64,000 bases of DNA from Ignavibacteriota bacterium (GTDB lineage: Bacteria; Bacteroidota; Ignavibacteria; Ignavibacteriales; Melioribacteraceae): the NCBI GenBank assembly GCA_002698995.1, contig PAAX01000033.1, forward strand, positions 28,792 to 92,791. Reading direction: 5' to 3'. The position numbers and the translations under genes were made by a program. Position 1 is the stretch's first letter. The number at the start of each line of letters is the position of its first letter. Below, piece by piece: positions 37,550 through 47,002 of the stretch. Below the pieces are notes generated by a model. That model was not told the origin of the DNA and ran no database searches. It saw nothing but the letters and a program-made list of their open reading frames with translations.

Positions 37550-39856
37550 ATGTTAAATAGTTTTAAAAATATAATCAGAAAAAGAAAAATATTTATTGGA
37601 ATATTATTTCTATTGTCTCTTATAATTTTAAACTTCTTATTTCCACCCCCTAAAATTAAGGAATATTCACAAACAATTTATTCTGATAACGGAATTTTGT
37701 TGAATGCATTTTTAACAAAAGACGATAAATGGAGATTGAAAAGTTCAATCGATGAAATTTCTCCTCAATTAATTATTGCAATTATAGAAAAAGAAGACAC
37801 ATGGTTTTACTGGCATTTCGGATTCAATCCGTTTTCTATTGCCAGAGCTCTATATCAAAATGTTACAAGCGGAAAAAGAGTTTCGGGTGCTTCAACTATT
37901 ACTATGCAATTAGCTCGACTTCTTGAACCCGACAGCAGAACTTATTTAGTTAAATTTAGAGAAATTATAAGAGCCGTTCAGATTGAACTGAGATACAGCA
38001 AAAAAGAAATTTTGGAAATGTATTTAAGTCTACTCCCCTTTGGTGGAAATATTGAAGGAGTAAAATCTGCTTCATATTTATACTTCAATAAACCACCCGA
38101 GAAATTAAGTCTTGCACAGTCTGTTGCACTTACAGTAATCCCAAATAATCCTAATTTCCTTAGGCCCGATAAACAAACGGAAAATCTTAATTCAATAAAA
38201 AATAGATGGCTCAATAATTTTAAGCAGAATAATATTTTCAGCGATGAAGAGATTGAAGACGCAATTAATGAAAATATTGAAAGCAGCAGATATGAAATGC
38301 CCAACCTTGTCCCTCATTTTTCTTTGGTTGTAAAAAATAAGTTTGATAATGATAGAATAAACTCATCAATAAATCTTAAGACTCAAATTTCAGCTGAACA
38401 ACTCCTTTCAAATTATGTTGAAAGAGTTAAATCAAAAGGAGTGAGCAATGGAGCTGTATTAGTTATTGAAAACAAAACTATGCAGATTAAAGCTTATTGC
38501 GGTTCTAAAGATTTTTTTGATAATTCAACAAGCGGACAAGTAAACGGAATTACTGCAATTCGTTCTCCCGGTTCAACATTAAAACCATTTTTATTTGCTA
38601 AAGCTTTTAATGACGGATTATTAACTCCCAAGATGAAATTGCTTGATATACCAACTGATTTTGGTGGTTATCAGCCGGAAAATTTTGACACTAAATTTAA
38701 TGGATGGGTAACGGCAGAATTTGCTTTATCAAATTCATTAAATATTCCTTCGGTTAGATTGTTGAAAGAAATTGGAGTTTCCAACTTTATAAATCTGCTA
38801 GAACAGAACGGATTTAAAAGTATTTCTGAAAATAAAAATAATTTGGGATTGTCTTTAATTCTTGGAGGATGTGGTGTAACACTTGAGGAATTAACTTCTT
38901 TCTATACAAGCCTGGTAAATGAAGGTAAAATGTTTTCACTTAATTACTTAAATAAAAGTTTAGAAGAAACAGGAATACCTGTTTTCAATAAAGGAGCTGG
39001 ATTTTTAATTGCAGAAATATTAAGCAGTATTGAAAGACCAGATCTTGCAATTGAGTTTATTAATCAGTCAAAACTTCCTAAAATAGCTTGGAAGACCGGA
39101 ACATCATACGGAAAGAGAGATGCATGGGCAATTGGATTTAATCCAAATTACACAATTGGTGTTTGGATGGGAAATTTTGACGGTAAAGGTTCACCTTATC
39201 TATCAGGTGCAGAAATGGCAGTTCCTTTATTGTTCGATTTATTTAATACAATTGATTACAACAGTTCAAAAAAATGGTTTGATATTCCAGACAATATAAT
39301 TCAAAGAGAAGTTTGCAGTGAAACCGGAATGCTTCCGAGTGCAAATTGTAAATCACTGATTTATGATTATGCAATTGATGAAATATCATCCAAGGAAAAA
39401 TGTAACTTACAGAAAGAAATTTTTGTAAGTGATGATGAAAAAATAGAATATTGTTCCGACTGTCTTCCTAATACGGAATATAAGAAAAAGCTGTACCCGA
39501 TTTATGATCCTGAACTTTCTCACTGGTTTGAGCTGCACAACATTTACTATGAGAAAATTCCTTCTCATAATATAAATTGTACAAGAAAATTTAAGGAAGG
39601 AAATCCAATCATTCTCTCTCCTTCGGCTGATTATGAATATTTTCTGGAAACCTCCAATCCTCAGAAAGTTATGCTGCAAGCGGCTTCCGAGCCTTCGGTA
39701 AAATTTCATTTTTGGTATATCGATAATAGGTTTTATAAAAAAGCGGCTTCCGGTGAAAAAATATTTTTTGAACCAAAAAAAGGAATAAATGAAATAACTT
39801 GTACAGATGATAAAGGAAGAACCTCCAAAGTAAATATTTCCGTAAAATTCTATTGA
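37550..39856 (+). CDS. pbpC: Penicillin-binding protein 1C (glycosyltransferase/transpeptidase)
   Basis: The protein has 768 residues from ATG 37550; an in-frame TTG at 37529 has no support. An N-terminal membrane anchor (about 14-31) is followed by a GT51 domain (EKEDTWFYWHFGFNPFSIAR, GASTITMQLARLL) and a transpeptidase domain with SPGSTLKPF (SxxK), ALSNSLNIP (SxN) and WKTGTSYGKRDAWAIGF (KTG). The C terminus is the BiPBP_C beta domain. Class A enzymes of this type polymerise peptidoglycan. Only the alpha-2-macroglobulin neighbour common in other groups is missing. Confidence 0.92.
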   Translation: MLNSFKNIIRKRKIFIGILFLLSLIILNFLFPPPKIKEYSQTIYSDNGILLNAFLTKDDKWRLKSSIDEISPQLIIAIIEKEDTWFYWHFGFNPFSIARALYQNVTSGKRVSGASTITMQLARLLEPDSRTYLVKFREIIRAVQIELRYSKKEILEMYLSLLPFGGNIEGVKSASYLYFNKPPEKLSLAQSVALTVIPNNPNFLRPDKQTENLNSIKNRWLNNFKQNNIFSDEEIEDAINENIESSRYEMPNLVPHFSLVVKNKFDNDRINSSINLKTQISAEQLLSNYVERVKSKGVSNGAVLVIENKTMQIKAYCGSKDFFDNSTSGQVNGITAIRSPGSTLKPFLFAKAFNDGLLTPKMKLLDIPTDFGGYQPENFDTKFNGWVTAEFALSNSLNIPSVRLLKEIGVSNFINLLEQNGFKSISENKNNLGLSLILGGCGVTLEELTSFYTSLVNEGKMFSLNYLNKSLEETGIPVFNKGAGFLIAEILSSIERPDLAIEFINQSKLPKIAWKTGTSYGKRDAWAIGFNPNYTIGVWMGNFDGKGSPYLSGAEMAVPLLFDLFNTIDYNSSKKWFDIPDNIIQREVCSETGMLPSANCKSLIYDYAIDEISSKEKCNLQKEIFVSDDEKIEYCSDCLPNTEYKKKLYPIYDPELSHWFELHNIYYEKIPSHNINCTRKFKEGNPIILSPSADYEYFLETSNPQKVMLQAASEPSVKFHFWYIDNRFYKKAASGEKIFFEPKKGINEITCTDDKGRTSKVNISVKFY

Positions 39857-39946
39857 TCAATTATTCTGAGAATATTAATAAGTAACTTCATATTTTTAAT
39901 TCAATCAGTTAAGTTTAATTTTCATTACATAATACAGGGAAGAATA

Positions 39947-41056
39947 ATGAAAAAATTTTTGTTAGTAACTTTAGCTCTTTTCTTTACAATAAACGCACAG
40001 GAAGAAAAAAAGGATATTCATCAGTTCAAAATGATTAATGAAGTAAAAACTACTTCCGTTAAAGATCAAGGAAGTACAGGAACCTGCTGGGCTTTTGCAG
40101 CAACTTCATACTTTGAAACTGAACTTTTAAGAATGGGTAAAGGAGAATACGACCTTTCCGAAATGTTTGTTGTAAGAAATGCTTATCCATTAAAAGCTGA
40201 GAAATATATAAGAAGACACGGCACATCAAATTTTAGTCAAGGTGGACAAGCTCACGATGTTTTAATGATTTATAAAAACAATGGTATTGTTCCTGAAGAA
40301 ATTTATGCCGGAAATCCGATTGAGGGAAGACATAACCATAATGAACTTGAATATGTAATGAAGGGAATGCTGGACGGAGTTTTAGCCGGAAGAAAATTAA
40401 CAGATAAATGGGATGATGCATTAAGCAGTACTTTAGATGCTTATTTAGGAGATATTCCCGAAGAATTTTCATTTAATGGAAATAATTATTCACCTAAATC
40501 TTTTTTTGATGAATTAGGGATTAATCCTGACGATTATATTGAATTTACATCGTACAATAATAGAAATTATTATGATTGGATTGAGTTGGAAATACCTGAC
40601 AACTGGACAAATGATAAATACTTTAATATACCAATGAATGATATTCTTGAAATTATGGATAATGCTTTATCCAACGGATATTCAATATGCTGGGATGGCG
40701 ATTCAGGCAAAGATCATTTTTATAGAAATGAAGGTTATGCTGTAATACCAGTTGATGATGAAGAAAAATTAGAAGATAGAACTGAACCAGAAAAGGAAAA
40801 GGAAATAACAGAAGATTTGCGAATTGAAGCCTTTAATAGTTTTGATGTTACCGATGATCATCTAATGCATATTGTTGGTACTGCAGAAAATCAAAACAGA
40901 ACAAAATTTTATTACACTAAAAATTCATGGGGCACAAAAGATAAAAAATATGATGGTTATTGGTATATGTCGGAAGCATATGTAAAGTTAAAAACTGTTG
41001 CAATTATGGTTCATAAAAATGCTGTTCCAAAATTTATATTAGGAAAAATGAAATGA
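39947..41056 (+). CDS. Exported papain-family (C1) cysteine peptidase, bleomycin-hydrolase-like
   Basis: The 369-residue protein has a signal peptide (about 1-18, ending INAQ), then the C1 motif SVKDQGSTGTCWAFAATSYF with Gln41 and catalytic Cys47. Catalytic His308 (DDHLMHIVG) and Asn326 (KNSWGT) are in place. The overall plan and long insertion (about 100-260) fit the aminopeptidase C/bleomycin hydrolase subgroup, normally cytoplasmic; here the leader suggests secretion. The ATG of tag overlaps its stop by 4 bp. Confidence 0.92.
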   Translation: MKKFLLVTLALFFTINAQEEKKDIHQFKMINEVKTTSVKDQGSTGTCWAFAATSYFETELLRMGKGEYDLSEMFVVRNAYPLKAEKYIRRHGTSNFSQGGQAHDVLMIYKNNGIVPEEIYAGNPIEGRHNHNELEYVMKGMLDGVLAGRKLTDKWDDALSSTLDAYLGDIPEEFSFNGNNYSPKSFFDELGINPDDYIEFTSYNNRNYYDWIELEIPDNWTNDKYFNIPMNDILEIMDNALSNGYSICWDGDSGKDHFYRNEGYAVIPVDDEEKLEDRTEPEKEKEITEDLRIEAFNSFDVTDDHLMHIVGTAENQNRTKFYYTKNSWGTKDKKYDGYWYMSEAYVKLKTVAIMVHKNAVPKFILGKMK

Positions 41057-41655
41057 CAAAAAAGATTAATAGATGCACTTGGTGCGGAGAAGATCCACTT
41101 TATGTTAAATATCATGATGAAGAATGGGGAGTTCCGGTTCATGATGATAAACAGCTTTTTGCTAAACTTTGTCTGGATGGAGCACAAGCCGGTTTAAGCT
41201 GGATAACAATTTTAAGAAAATCAGAAAATTACTGGAAAGCCTTTGACAATTTTGATCCATATAAAATTGCAAAGTATGATGATAAAAAAATTGCAGAACT
41301 TCTTAATAATCCCGGTATAGTAAGAAATAAATTGAAGGTAAATGCATTCATTCAGAATGCGAAAGCATATATTAAAATAAAAGAAGAAATCGGTTCATTC
41401 GATAATTATTTATGGCAGTTTGTTGATTACAAACCTATAAACAATAATCATGAAAATCTCAAACAACTGCCGGCTACAAGTCTGCAATCAGATGCTATGA
41501 GTAAAGATTTGAAGAAGAGAGGATTTAAATTTGTAGGCTCTACAATTTGTTATGCTTTTATGCAGGCTGTTGGAATGGTAAACGATCACTTTGTTGACTG
41601 CTTCAGATATAAAGAAATCCTAAAGCTTCAAAAGGCAAAAAAATCAAATAGCTAA
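41053..41655 (+). CDS. tag: DNA-3-methyladenine glycosylase I
   Basis: The 200-residue base-excision-repair enzyme removes 3-methyladenine. Motifs are CTWCGEDPLYVKYHDEEWGV (zinc Cys and His), ICFAKLCLDGAQAGLSWITI-like helix-hairpin (LFAKLCLDGAQAGLSW) and the C-terminal GSTICYAFMQAVGMVNDH with the zinc ligands. The overlap ATGA with the protease gene suggests co-transcription, although the two have no functional link. Confidence 0.95.
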   Translation: MTKKINRCTWCGEDPLYVKYHDEEWGVPVHDDKQLFAKLCLDGAQAGLSWITILRKSENYWKAFDNFDPYKIAKYDDKKIAELLNNPGIVRNKLKVNAFIQNAKAYIKIKEEIGSFDNYLWQFVDYKPINNNHENLKQLPATSLQSDAMSKDLKKRGFKFVGSTICYAFMQAVGMVNDHFVDCFRYKEILKLQKAKKSNS

Positions 41656-41679
41656 TTCTAATTGACTAACCATTTTTTT

Positions 41680-41708
41680 AAACTCCGGGAAATTCATTCT
41701 CGGGGTTT
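41680..41708 (+). terminator. Hairpin terminator
   Basis: An 11-bp stem including two G-T pairs (AAACTCCGGGA/TCTCGGGGTTT), with a 7-base loop, is followed by TAATG. It lies 25 bp after the tag stop. Confidence 0.65.
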
Positions 41709-41781
41709 TAATGTCCAAAAAAATCATCTTGCTTAATTCAGAAATTTTGAATTAATATCGCAGTCACATTTTGGACAATTT

Positions 41782-42405
41782 ATGTTTGATATTAGCTTCA
41801 GCAGCAAGCTGGAAAGAATAATTGATGACATAGCAGAAAAGGGCTGGTCTGAAATCCCCAATTTTCTTCCGGAAGATTTTTGTCGTTCACTATTAAATGA
41901 AATGATTTCTTATTGGAATTCTGGAGAATTTAAAAAAGCCGAAATCGGTAAAGGAGATTCTCAAACCAGAATTCCTGAAATTAGAAGTGACTTCATCCAT
42001 TGGTTCGATCCGAATAATTTAACTGAACTTCAGAACCAATATCATAATATTATTAATGAGCTTAAAGATAAACTTAACAGATATTTTTACTTGGGATTAG
42101 AAGATTTTGAAGGACATTTTGCTGTTTATCCCGAAGGTTCATTTTATAAAAAACATTTAGATCAATTTCGTTCTCAACAGCTAAGACAAATCACCTGTAT
42201 TCTTTACTTAAATTTTGATAGAAAAGAAAATGACGGCGGCGAATTACGAATATTTACAGATGAAGGCACAATTGAAATTATTCCAAATGCCTGCAAATTT
42301 ATTTGCTTCCGCTCGGATCAAATTTATCATGAAGTATTGATTTGTAAATCAAATAGATACAGTATAACCGGCTGGTTAAGAAAGACTGATGTTTTTGGTC
42401 AATAA
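41782..42405 (+). CDS. 2-oxoglutarate/Fe(II)-dependent oxygenase (prolyl-hydroxylase-like)
   Basis: The 207-residue protein has the double-stranded beta-helix of SM-20/PHD-type enzymes. The iron ligands are His125 and Asp127 (KKHLDQF) and His183 (IYHEVL), and Arg192 (NRYSITGW) would bind 2-oxoglutarate. Relatives hydroxylate proteins, in bacteria including EF-Tu. The substrate is not shown here. It is monocistronic with a 196-bp gap after it. Confidence 0.87.
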   Translation: MFDISFSSKLERIIDDIAEKGWSEIPNFLPEDFCRSLLNEMISYWNSGEFKKAEIGKGDSQTRIPEIRSDFIHWFDPNNLTELQNQYHNIINELKDKLNRYFYLGLEDFEGHFAVYPEGSFYKKHLDQFRSQQLRQITCILYLNFDRKENDGGELRIFTDEGTIEIIPNACKFICFRSDQIYHEVLICKSNRYSITGWLRKTDVFGQ

Positions 42406-42600
42406 TCTTCTAATTCAGCTTAGCCATCCTATTTATTTTATATTTACCTTACGTGATTTTGTGATATATTTAACTATTCTATAATTTTTCTCGGCACATT
42501 TTCTTCTTGTTTCCGTCTAATTCTCAGATTTTTTTAAAAATTGCATTCGTTTAAGAGATTTTATATCCAATTTTATATTCAAAATTTATGTGAGAAAAAA

Positions 42601-44241
42601 GTGAAAACATACATATATATTATAATTTTCAGTCTATTTTTTATTAATAATGCTTTATATGCGCAGGCTGCAGCATCGGGAGATTTAAGATCTCATATCT
42701 TTGGAATAATAAATGGTTTACCGGATGCTGTTGGAGGTAACACATACATCGAACCAACTTCTAATCAGTTAGATACTTGGGGAGATATTATTGATGAGAT
42801 CATTATCGGCAATTATGCAGATGCCCATACCGCTGCTCAAACAATCGACTATCAATTAGTTGAGTATGATGACTCTGAAACTAGTACTACTTTTTATCTT
42901 TTGGAAAAAACTAATGCAGGAACAAATTATTGGGGAACTTTTATTTATGATCCAACTCCTTTGCGGGCAAGACTATTTATACAAGCTCCTCATCCCAAAA
43001 AGGATTTTAATACCGGCAAACAGGGTTATCATGTATTCTTAAATACAGGAGCTGCAGCATATTTAGTTGCCGGAACTTCAAGATGCAACAGTTCATCTTA
43101 TTCATCATGCGACGGCACAACTTCTGTCTGCGCCGATTCAAGCGAGGCATATCGTGTATCTGATCAAGCTCATTCAGTTACCAGTATCTTCCAAAGAACA
43201 ACCGAAAGATTTGAAGCCCAAATAGCAAATATGATTTATATACAGTTACATGGCTTCGAAAAACAAGCAAACGATCCATACGTAATTATGAGCAATGGGA
43301 TTGATTCTGATACTCCGCCAAATGGTTTTCAGTATTTAGAAAGTTTGAGAACAAATCTAGAGGTGCAAGATACATCACTAAGTTATGTTATTGCTCATGA
43401 AGATCCGAATTGGGATAGACTTATAGGAAGCACAAACACACAAGGAAGATATATAAACGGTAATACTATTGATCCTTGTTCAACAAGTGCAAGTCAAAAT
43501 TCAGGAAGGTTTCTCCATTTAGAACAAGAAAAAACAAAATTAAGAAGTGACTCTACTGGTTGGAATAAAATGGCAAATGCTCTTGAAGCTACTTTTTTAG
43601 ATCTGCTTCCCGTTGAATTAACTTCCTTTACAGCAGAATTAAGTGGTGATCAAATAATTTTAAACTGGCAGACTGCAACTGAAGTTAACAATTACGGATT
43701 TGAAATTGAACGGAGGAATTTAGAATTAAGAAATCAGAATTCAGAATGGGAAGTAGTCGGTTTTATTGAAGGGAGCGGGAATTCGAATTCTCCGAAATTT
43801 TATTTCTTTATAGACGAAAAAACCTCCGAGGTTTTGTCCATAGGACTCCCTTCGGGAAAAAACCTCGGAGGTTTGGATGGCAGACTTCAATACCGCTTAA
43901 AACAAATAGATTTTGATGGCAAATTTGAATATTCAGAAATCATTGCTGTAGAAACACATCGCGGTGTATCTCTACCAAAAGAATTTGAATTACAGCAGAA
44001 TTACCCAAATCCGTTTAATCCCTCTACTAGTATTGAGTATTCAGTACCGAGTAGTGAGTATGTAAGTCTGAAGATTTATGATATTATTGGAAATGAAGTT
44101 GCAACTTTAGTAAACGAACAAAAATCTGCCGGAAATTATGAAGTAAAATTTAATGCATCGAGTTTAACGACCGGAATGTACATTTATAAAATTAACGCTG
44201 GAAGTTTTACTAAAGTCCGAAAGATGATGCTGGTTAAATAA
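42601..44241 (+). CDS. Secreted protein with T9SS type A sorting domain
   Basis: The 546-residue protein starts at GTG 42601, giving a signal peptide (about 1-22, ending ALYAQ). The first 310 residues are an unrecognised domain with conserved-looking APHPKKDFNTGKQGYH and YIQLHGFE segments and four Cys in a Ser-rich loop. A fibronectin-like module (about 335-445, LPVELTSFTAELSGDQIILN) follows, then the C-terminal sorting domain (about 465-546, FELQQNYPNPFNPSTSI...). The module contains a 55-bp palindromic repeat (43820-43874) coding residues 407-425, where related proteins have a short turn. The HP/HG motifs might form a metal site; that is inference. Confidence 0.85.
   Translation: MKTYIYIIIFSLFFINNALYAQAAASGDLRSHIFGIINGLPDAVGGNTYIEPTSNQLDTWGDIIDEIIIGNYADAHTAAQTIDYQLVEYDDSETSTTFYLLEKTNAGTNYWGTFIYDPTPLRARLFIQAPHPKKDFNTGKQGYHVFLNTGAAAYLVAGTSRCNSSSYSSCDGTTSVCADSSEAYRVSDQAHSVTSIFQRTTERFEAQIANMIYIQLHGFEKQANDPYVIMSNGIDSDTPPNGFQYLESLRTNLEVQDTSLSYVIAHEDPNWDRLIGSTNTQGRYINGNTIDPCSTSASQNSGRFLHLEQEKTKLRSDSTGWNKMANALEATFLDLLPVELTSFTAELSGDQIILNWQTATEVNNYGFEIERRNLELRNQNSEWEVVGFIEGSGNSNSPKFYFFIDEKTSEVLSIGLPSGKNLGGLDGRLQYRLKQIDFDGKFEYSEIIAVETHRGVSLPKEFELQQNYPNPFNPSTSIEYSVPSSEYVSLKIYDIIGNEVATLVNEQKSAGNYEVKFNASSLTTGMYIYKINAGSFTKVRKMMLVK
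43820..43874. repeat. Palindromic element inserted in frame in a coding sequence
   Basis: Perfect 15-bp arms AAACCTCCGAGGTTT (43820-43834) and AAACCTCGGAGGTTT (43860-43874) form an inverted repeat; one more base pair extends it inward. Each arm is itself a 6-bp hairpin, and the centre has a third one (TCCC, TTC, GGGA at 43847-43857). It lies fully inside the T9SS cargo gene and keeps the reading frame. Confidence 0.8.
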
Positions 44242-44252
44242 GGGGAATTAAC

Positions 44253-44280
44253 AGCGGAGTTTCTACTGATAAACTCCGCT
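44253..44280. terminator. Bidirectional hairpin terminator
   Basis: A perfect 10-bp stem (AGCGGAGTTT/AAACTCCGCT) with an 8-base loop lies 11 bp after the T9SS gene stop and 15 bp before the end of convergent alaS. T-runs are weak on both sides. Confidence 0.75.
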
Positions 44281-44295
44281 GATCAATATTTTCTG

Positions 44296-46878
44296 TTATA
44301 AATACTTTGAAATAATTGAAGAAAGAGAACTAAGAGCTTCGTCTATTTTAGAAGCATCTTTTCCACCGGCAGTTGCTAGATGGGGTCTTCCCCCTCCACC
44401 GCCGCCAAGTATTTTAGCAGTATCTCCAACAATTTTGCCTGCAGAAAGATTTTTCTCTTTTATTAAATCGTCAGATACTACGCATACCATCTGAACTTTA
44501 TCTTCAACTTCCGCAATCATTAATCCAATACCGGATTTAATTTTATTTCTTAATTCATCCCCCATAGATTTTAATTCATCCATGTTTGAGGCTTCAACTT
44601 TTCCTTTGTATAAATCAATTCCTTCAACAGTTTCTTTCAAACTTATTATTGAATCAATTCCACCGAGTTTTTCTTTTAGAAGAAGTTCGGCAATTTCTTT
44701 TTCGAGTTTCTTTTTTTCTTCTAATAATTCATTAACTCTATGTTCAGTTTTTTGAATTTTTTCATCTTGTTTTTTTATGAATTCTTCAACTCCTTTTCCG
44801 GTTACAGCTTCAATTCTTCTTACACCGCTGGCAATTGAGGATTCACTGATTATTTTAAATAAACCAATCTGGGAAGTATTCCTTACATGTGTACCTCCAC
44901 AAAACTCCAACGATACATTCGGGATCTTGACTAAATTAACGTATTCTCCATATTTATCTCCGAAAAACATTAAGGCCTTTTTCTTGGAAGCTTTTTTAAT
45001 AGGAATATTTGTTAGATGCTCAACTTTTTTTCTTTTAAGTATTCTTTCATTAACAAAAGTTTCAACTTCTAACAACTCTTGATCTGAAAGTTTGTTAAAA
45101 TGAGAAAAATCAAATCTTAGTTTATTGGGCTCAACTAGTGAACCGTTTTGCTTTATGTGAGGACCTAATATCTCCCTAAGTGCGGCATTTAATAAATGAG
45201 TTGCAGTATGATTTCTCATTATATCCCATCGGCGTTTTTTATCTACCGATACTTTAAATGGTGCGACTAAATCAATTCGAGCACCTTTAAAATTCTTATT
45301 AGATCTAAATTCTACTTCGTGAATATGATCATTCCCAATTTTTATAGTATTAATGATTTTTATTCTTTCTCCATTTTCTAATTCAATTATTCCCGTATCA
45401 CCTATCTGTCCTCCAGATTCCGCATAAAATGGGGTTTCATTGAAAATATACATCCCATCTCCAACTATGTAAGAATTCTTGACAGTGAAATTTTCAAGAT
45501 TATCATAGTGGTATCCAACAAAAACAGTTTTATTCTTTGCGTATTCGGGTACATGGTCTTTATAAATAATTGAAGTAGTTTTTTTCTTGGAATCAGCTCT
45601 CGCTCTTTCTCTCTGTTCATTCATCAATTCGTTAAATCTTTCTTCATCAATTGAAAATCCTTTTTCCTTTGCCATTACATTTGTCAAATCAACAGGAAAT
45701 CCAAAGGTATCATACAATTTAAAAACATCATCACCGGAAATTACTTTTGATGAATTTTTCGAAATGATATTTTCAAATAATTCAATTCCTCTATCTAAGG
45801 TAGCATTAAAACTTTCTTCTTCAGCTTTAATTATTTTTTCTATATTCTCTTTATTAGAAACTATTTCAGGGAAAACGCTTCCCATTGCAGAAGCAACAAC
45901 CTCTACAATTTTATAGATAAATGGTTCTTTCAAATTAAGCTTTCTTCCGTATCTGGAAGCTCTTCTTAATATTCTTCTCAATACGTAACTTCTTCCTTCA
46001 TTCCCCGGAACTGCGCCATCGGCAATAGCAACAGTTAAAGTTCTTGCATGATCTGCAATTACTCTCATCGCTATTCTATCTTCCTCTTTCTCATATTTTA
46101 TTCCAGAAATTTTTTCAATTTCACTTAAAAGAGGAGTAAATACATCAGTATCATAGTTTGAAGATTTCCCTTGCAGTACAGCACAAACTCTCTCAAATCC
46201 CATACCGGTATCAACATGTTTTGCAGGAAGCTCATTTAATTTTCCGGTTTCATCTCTGTTGTATTGAATAAAGACTAAATTCCATATTTCAATACATCTG
46301 GGATCCCCCGCATTAACCAGCGATGCATCTTCCAAATTATCGCTGAGATTTATATGGATTTCCGAACAAGGACCGCAAGGACCGGTATCTCCCATTTCCC
46401 AGAAATTATCTTTTTCATCAAACTTTAAAACGTGGTTTGGATTTATATCTGTTTTGGATTTCCAAATATCTAATGCTTCATCATCTGTTCTATAAACTGT
46501 TGCCCAAATTCTTTCTTTAGGTAATTTCCAGACTTCGGTCAATAATTCCCATGCCCAAACTATCGCCTCTTCTTTGTAATAATCACCAAAAGACCAGTTG
46601 CCAAGCATTTCAAAAAATGTATGATGGTAAGTATCATAACCAACTTCTTCAAGATCATTATGCTTTCCACTTACTCTAATGCACTTTTGAGTATCAGCGG
46701 CTCTGGTATAATCTCTTTTTCCTAATCCAAGAAATACATCTTTAAATTGATTCATCCCCGCATTCGTAAATAATAAAGTCGGATCATCAAAAGGAACAAC
46801 TGGAGAACTTTCAACTATTCTATGGTCTTTACTCTTAAAGAAATCCAAAAACTGCTGTCTAATTTCACTTGATGTCAT
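44296..46878 (-). CDS. alaS: Alanyl-tRNA synthetase
   Basis: The 860-residue class II synthetase charges tRNA-Ala. The catalytic core starts with LDFFKSKDHRIVESSPVVPF and contains TNAGMNQFKDVFLG; the editing domain has RNHTATHLLNAALREILG and the zinc motif EFCGGTHVRNTSQIG. The C-Ala domain closes with a GGGGGGRPHLATAGG run. Full length, monocistronic. A TATATTTG promoter box lies 24 bp upstream. Confidence 0.97.
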   Translation of the reverse strand: MTSSEIRQQFLDFFKSKDHRIVESSPVVPFDDPTLLFTNAGMNQFKDVFLGLGKRDYTRAADTQKCIRVSGKHNDLEEVGYDTYHHTFFEMLGNWSFGDYYKEEAIVWAWELLTEVWKLPKERIWATVYRTDDEALDIWKSKTDINPNHVLKFDEKDNFWEMGDTGPCGPCSEIHINLSDNLEDASLVNAGDPRCIEIWNLVFIQYNRDETGKLNELPAKHVDTGMGFERVCAVLQGKSSNYDTDVFTPLLSEIEKISGIKYEKEEDRIAMRVIADHARTLTVAIADGAVPGNEGRSYVLRRILRRASRYGRKLNLKEPFIYKIVEVVASAMGSVFPEIVSNKENIEKIIKAEEESFNATLDRGIELFENIISKNSSKVISGDDVFKLYDTFGFPVDLTNVMAKEKGFSIDEERFNELMNEQRERARADSKKKTTSIIYKDHVPEYAKNKTVFVGYHYDNLENFTVKNSYIVGDGMYIFNETPFYAESGGQIGDTGIIELENGERIKIINTIKIGNDHIHEVEFRSNKNFKGARIDLVAPFKVSVDKKRRWDIMRNHTATHLLNAALREILGPHIKQNGSLVEPNKLRFDFSHFNKLSDQELLEVETFVNERILKRKKVEHLTNIPIKKASKKKALMFFGDKYGEYVNLVKIPNVSLEFCGGTHVRNTSQIGLFKIISESSIASGVRRIEAVTGKGVEEFIKKQDEKIQKTEHRVNELLEEKKKLEKEIAELLLKEKLGGIDSIISLKETVEGIDLYKGKVEASNMDELKSMGDELRNKIKSGIGLMIAEVEDKVQMVCVVSDDLIKEKNLSAGKIVGDTAKILGGGGGGRPHLATAGGKDASKIDEALSSLSSIISKYL

Positions 46879-46901
46879 AAATTTCCTTTTTTATTAAAGT
46901 G

Positions 46902-46930
46902 CAAATATAAGAAAAACGTTGTTAACCCAA
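46902..46930 (-). promoter_or_regulatory. Probable promoter of alaS
   Basis: On the minus strand TATATTTG (46909-46902) matches TAnnTTTG, and a TTG lies 18 bases upstream of it (about 46930-46928). This fits the Bacteroidetes promoter form with a slightly short spacer. Confidence 0.5.
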
Positions 46931-47002
46931 TTTATCTTTGATTGATTTTTTAACTTCTTAAAACTACTTTTGAAAGATAACTAAATAATTAGTGGACATT
47001 TC

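Noticed and set aside
45587..45916. 109-codon open frame opposite alaS
   Set aside because: The alaS reading frame is conserved throughout and the shadow frame has no start signal or homology pattern.
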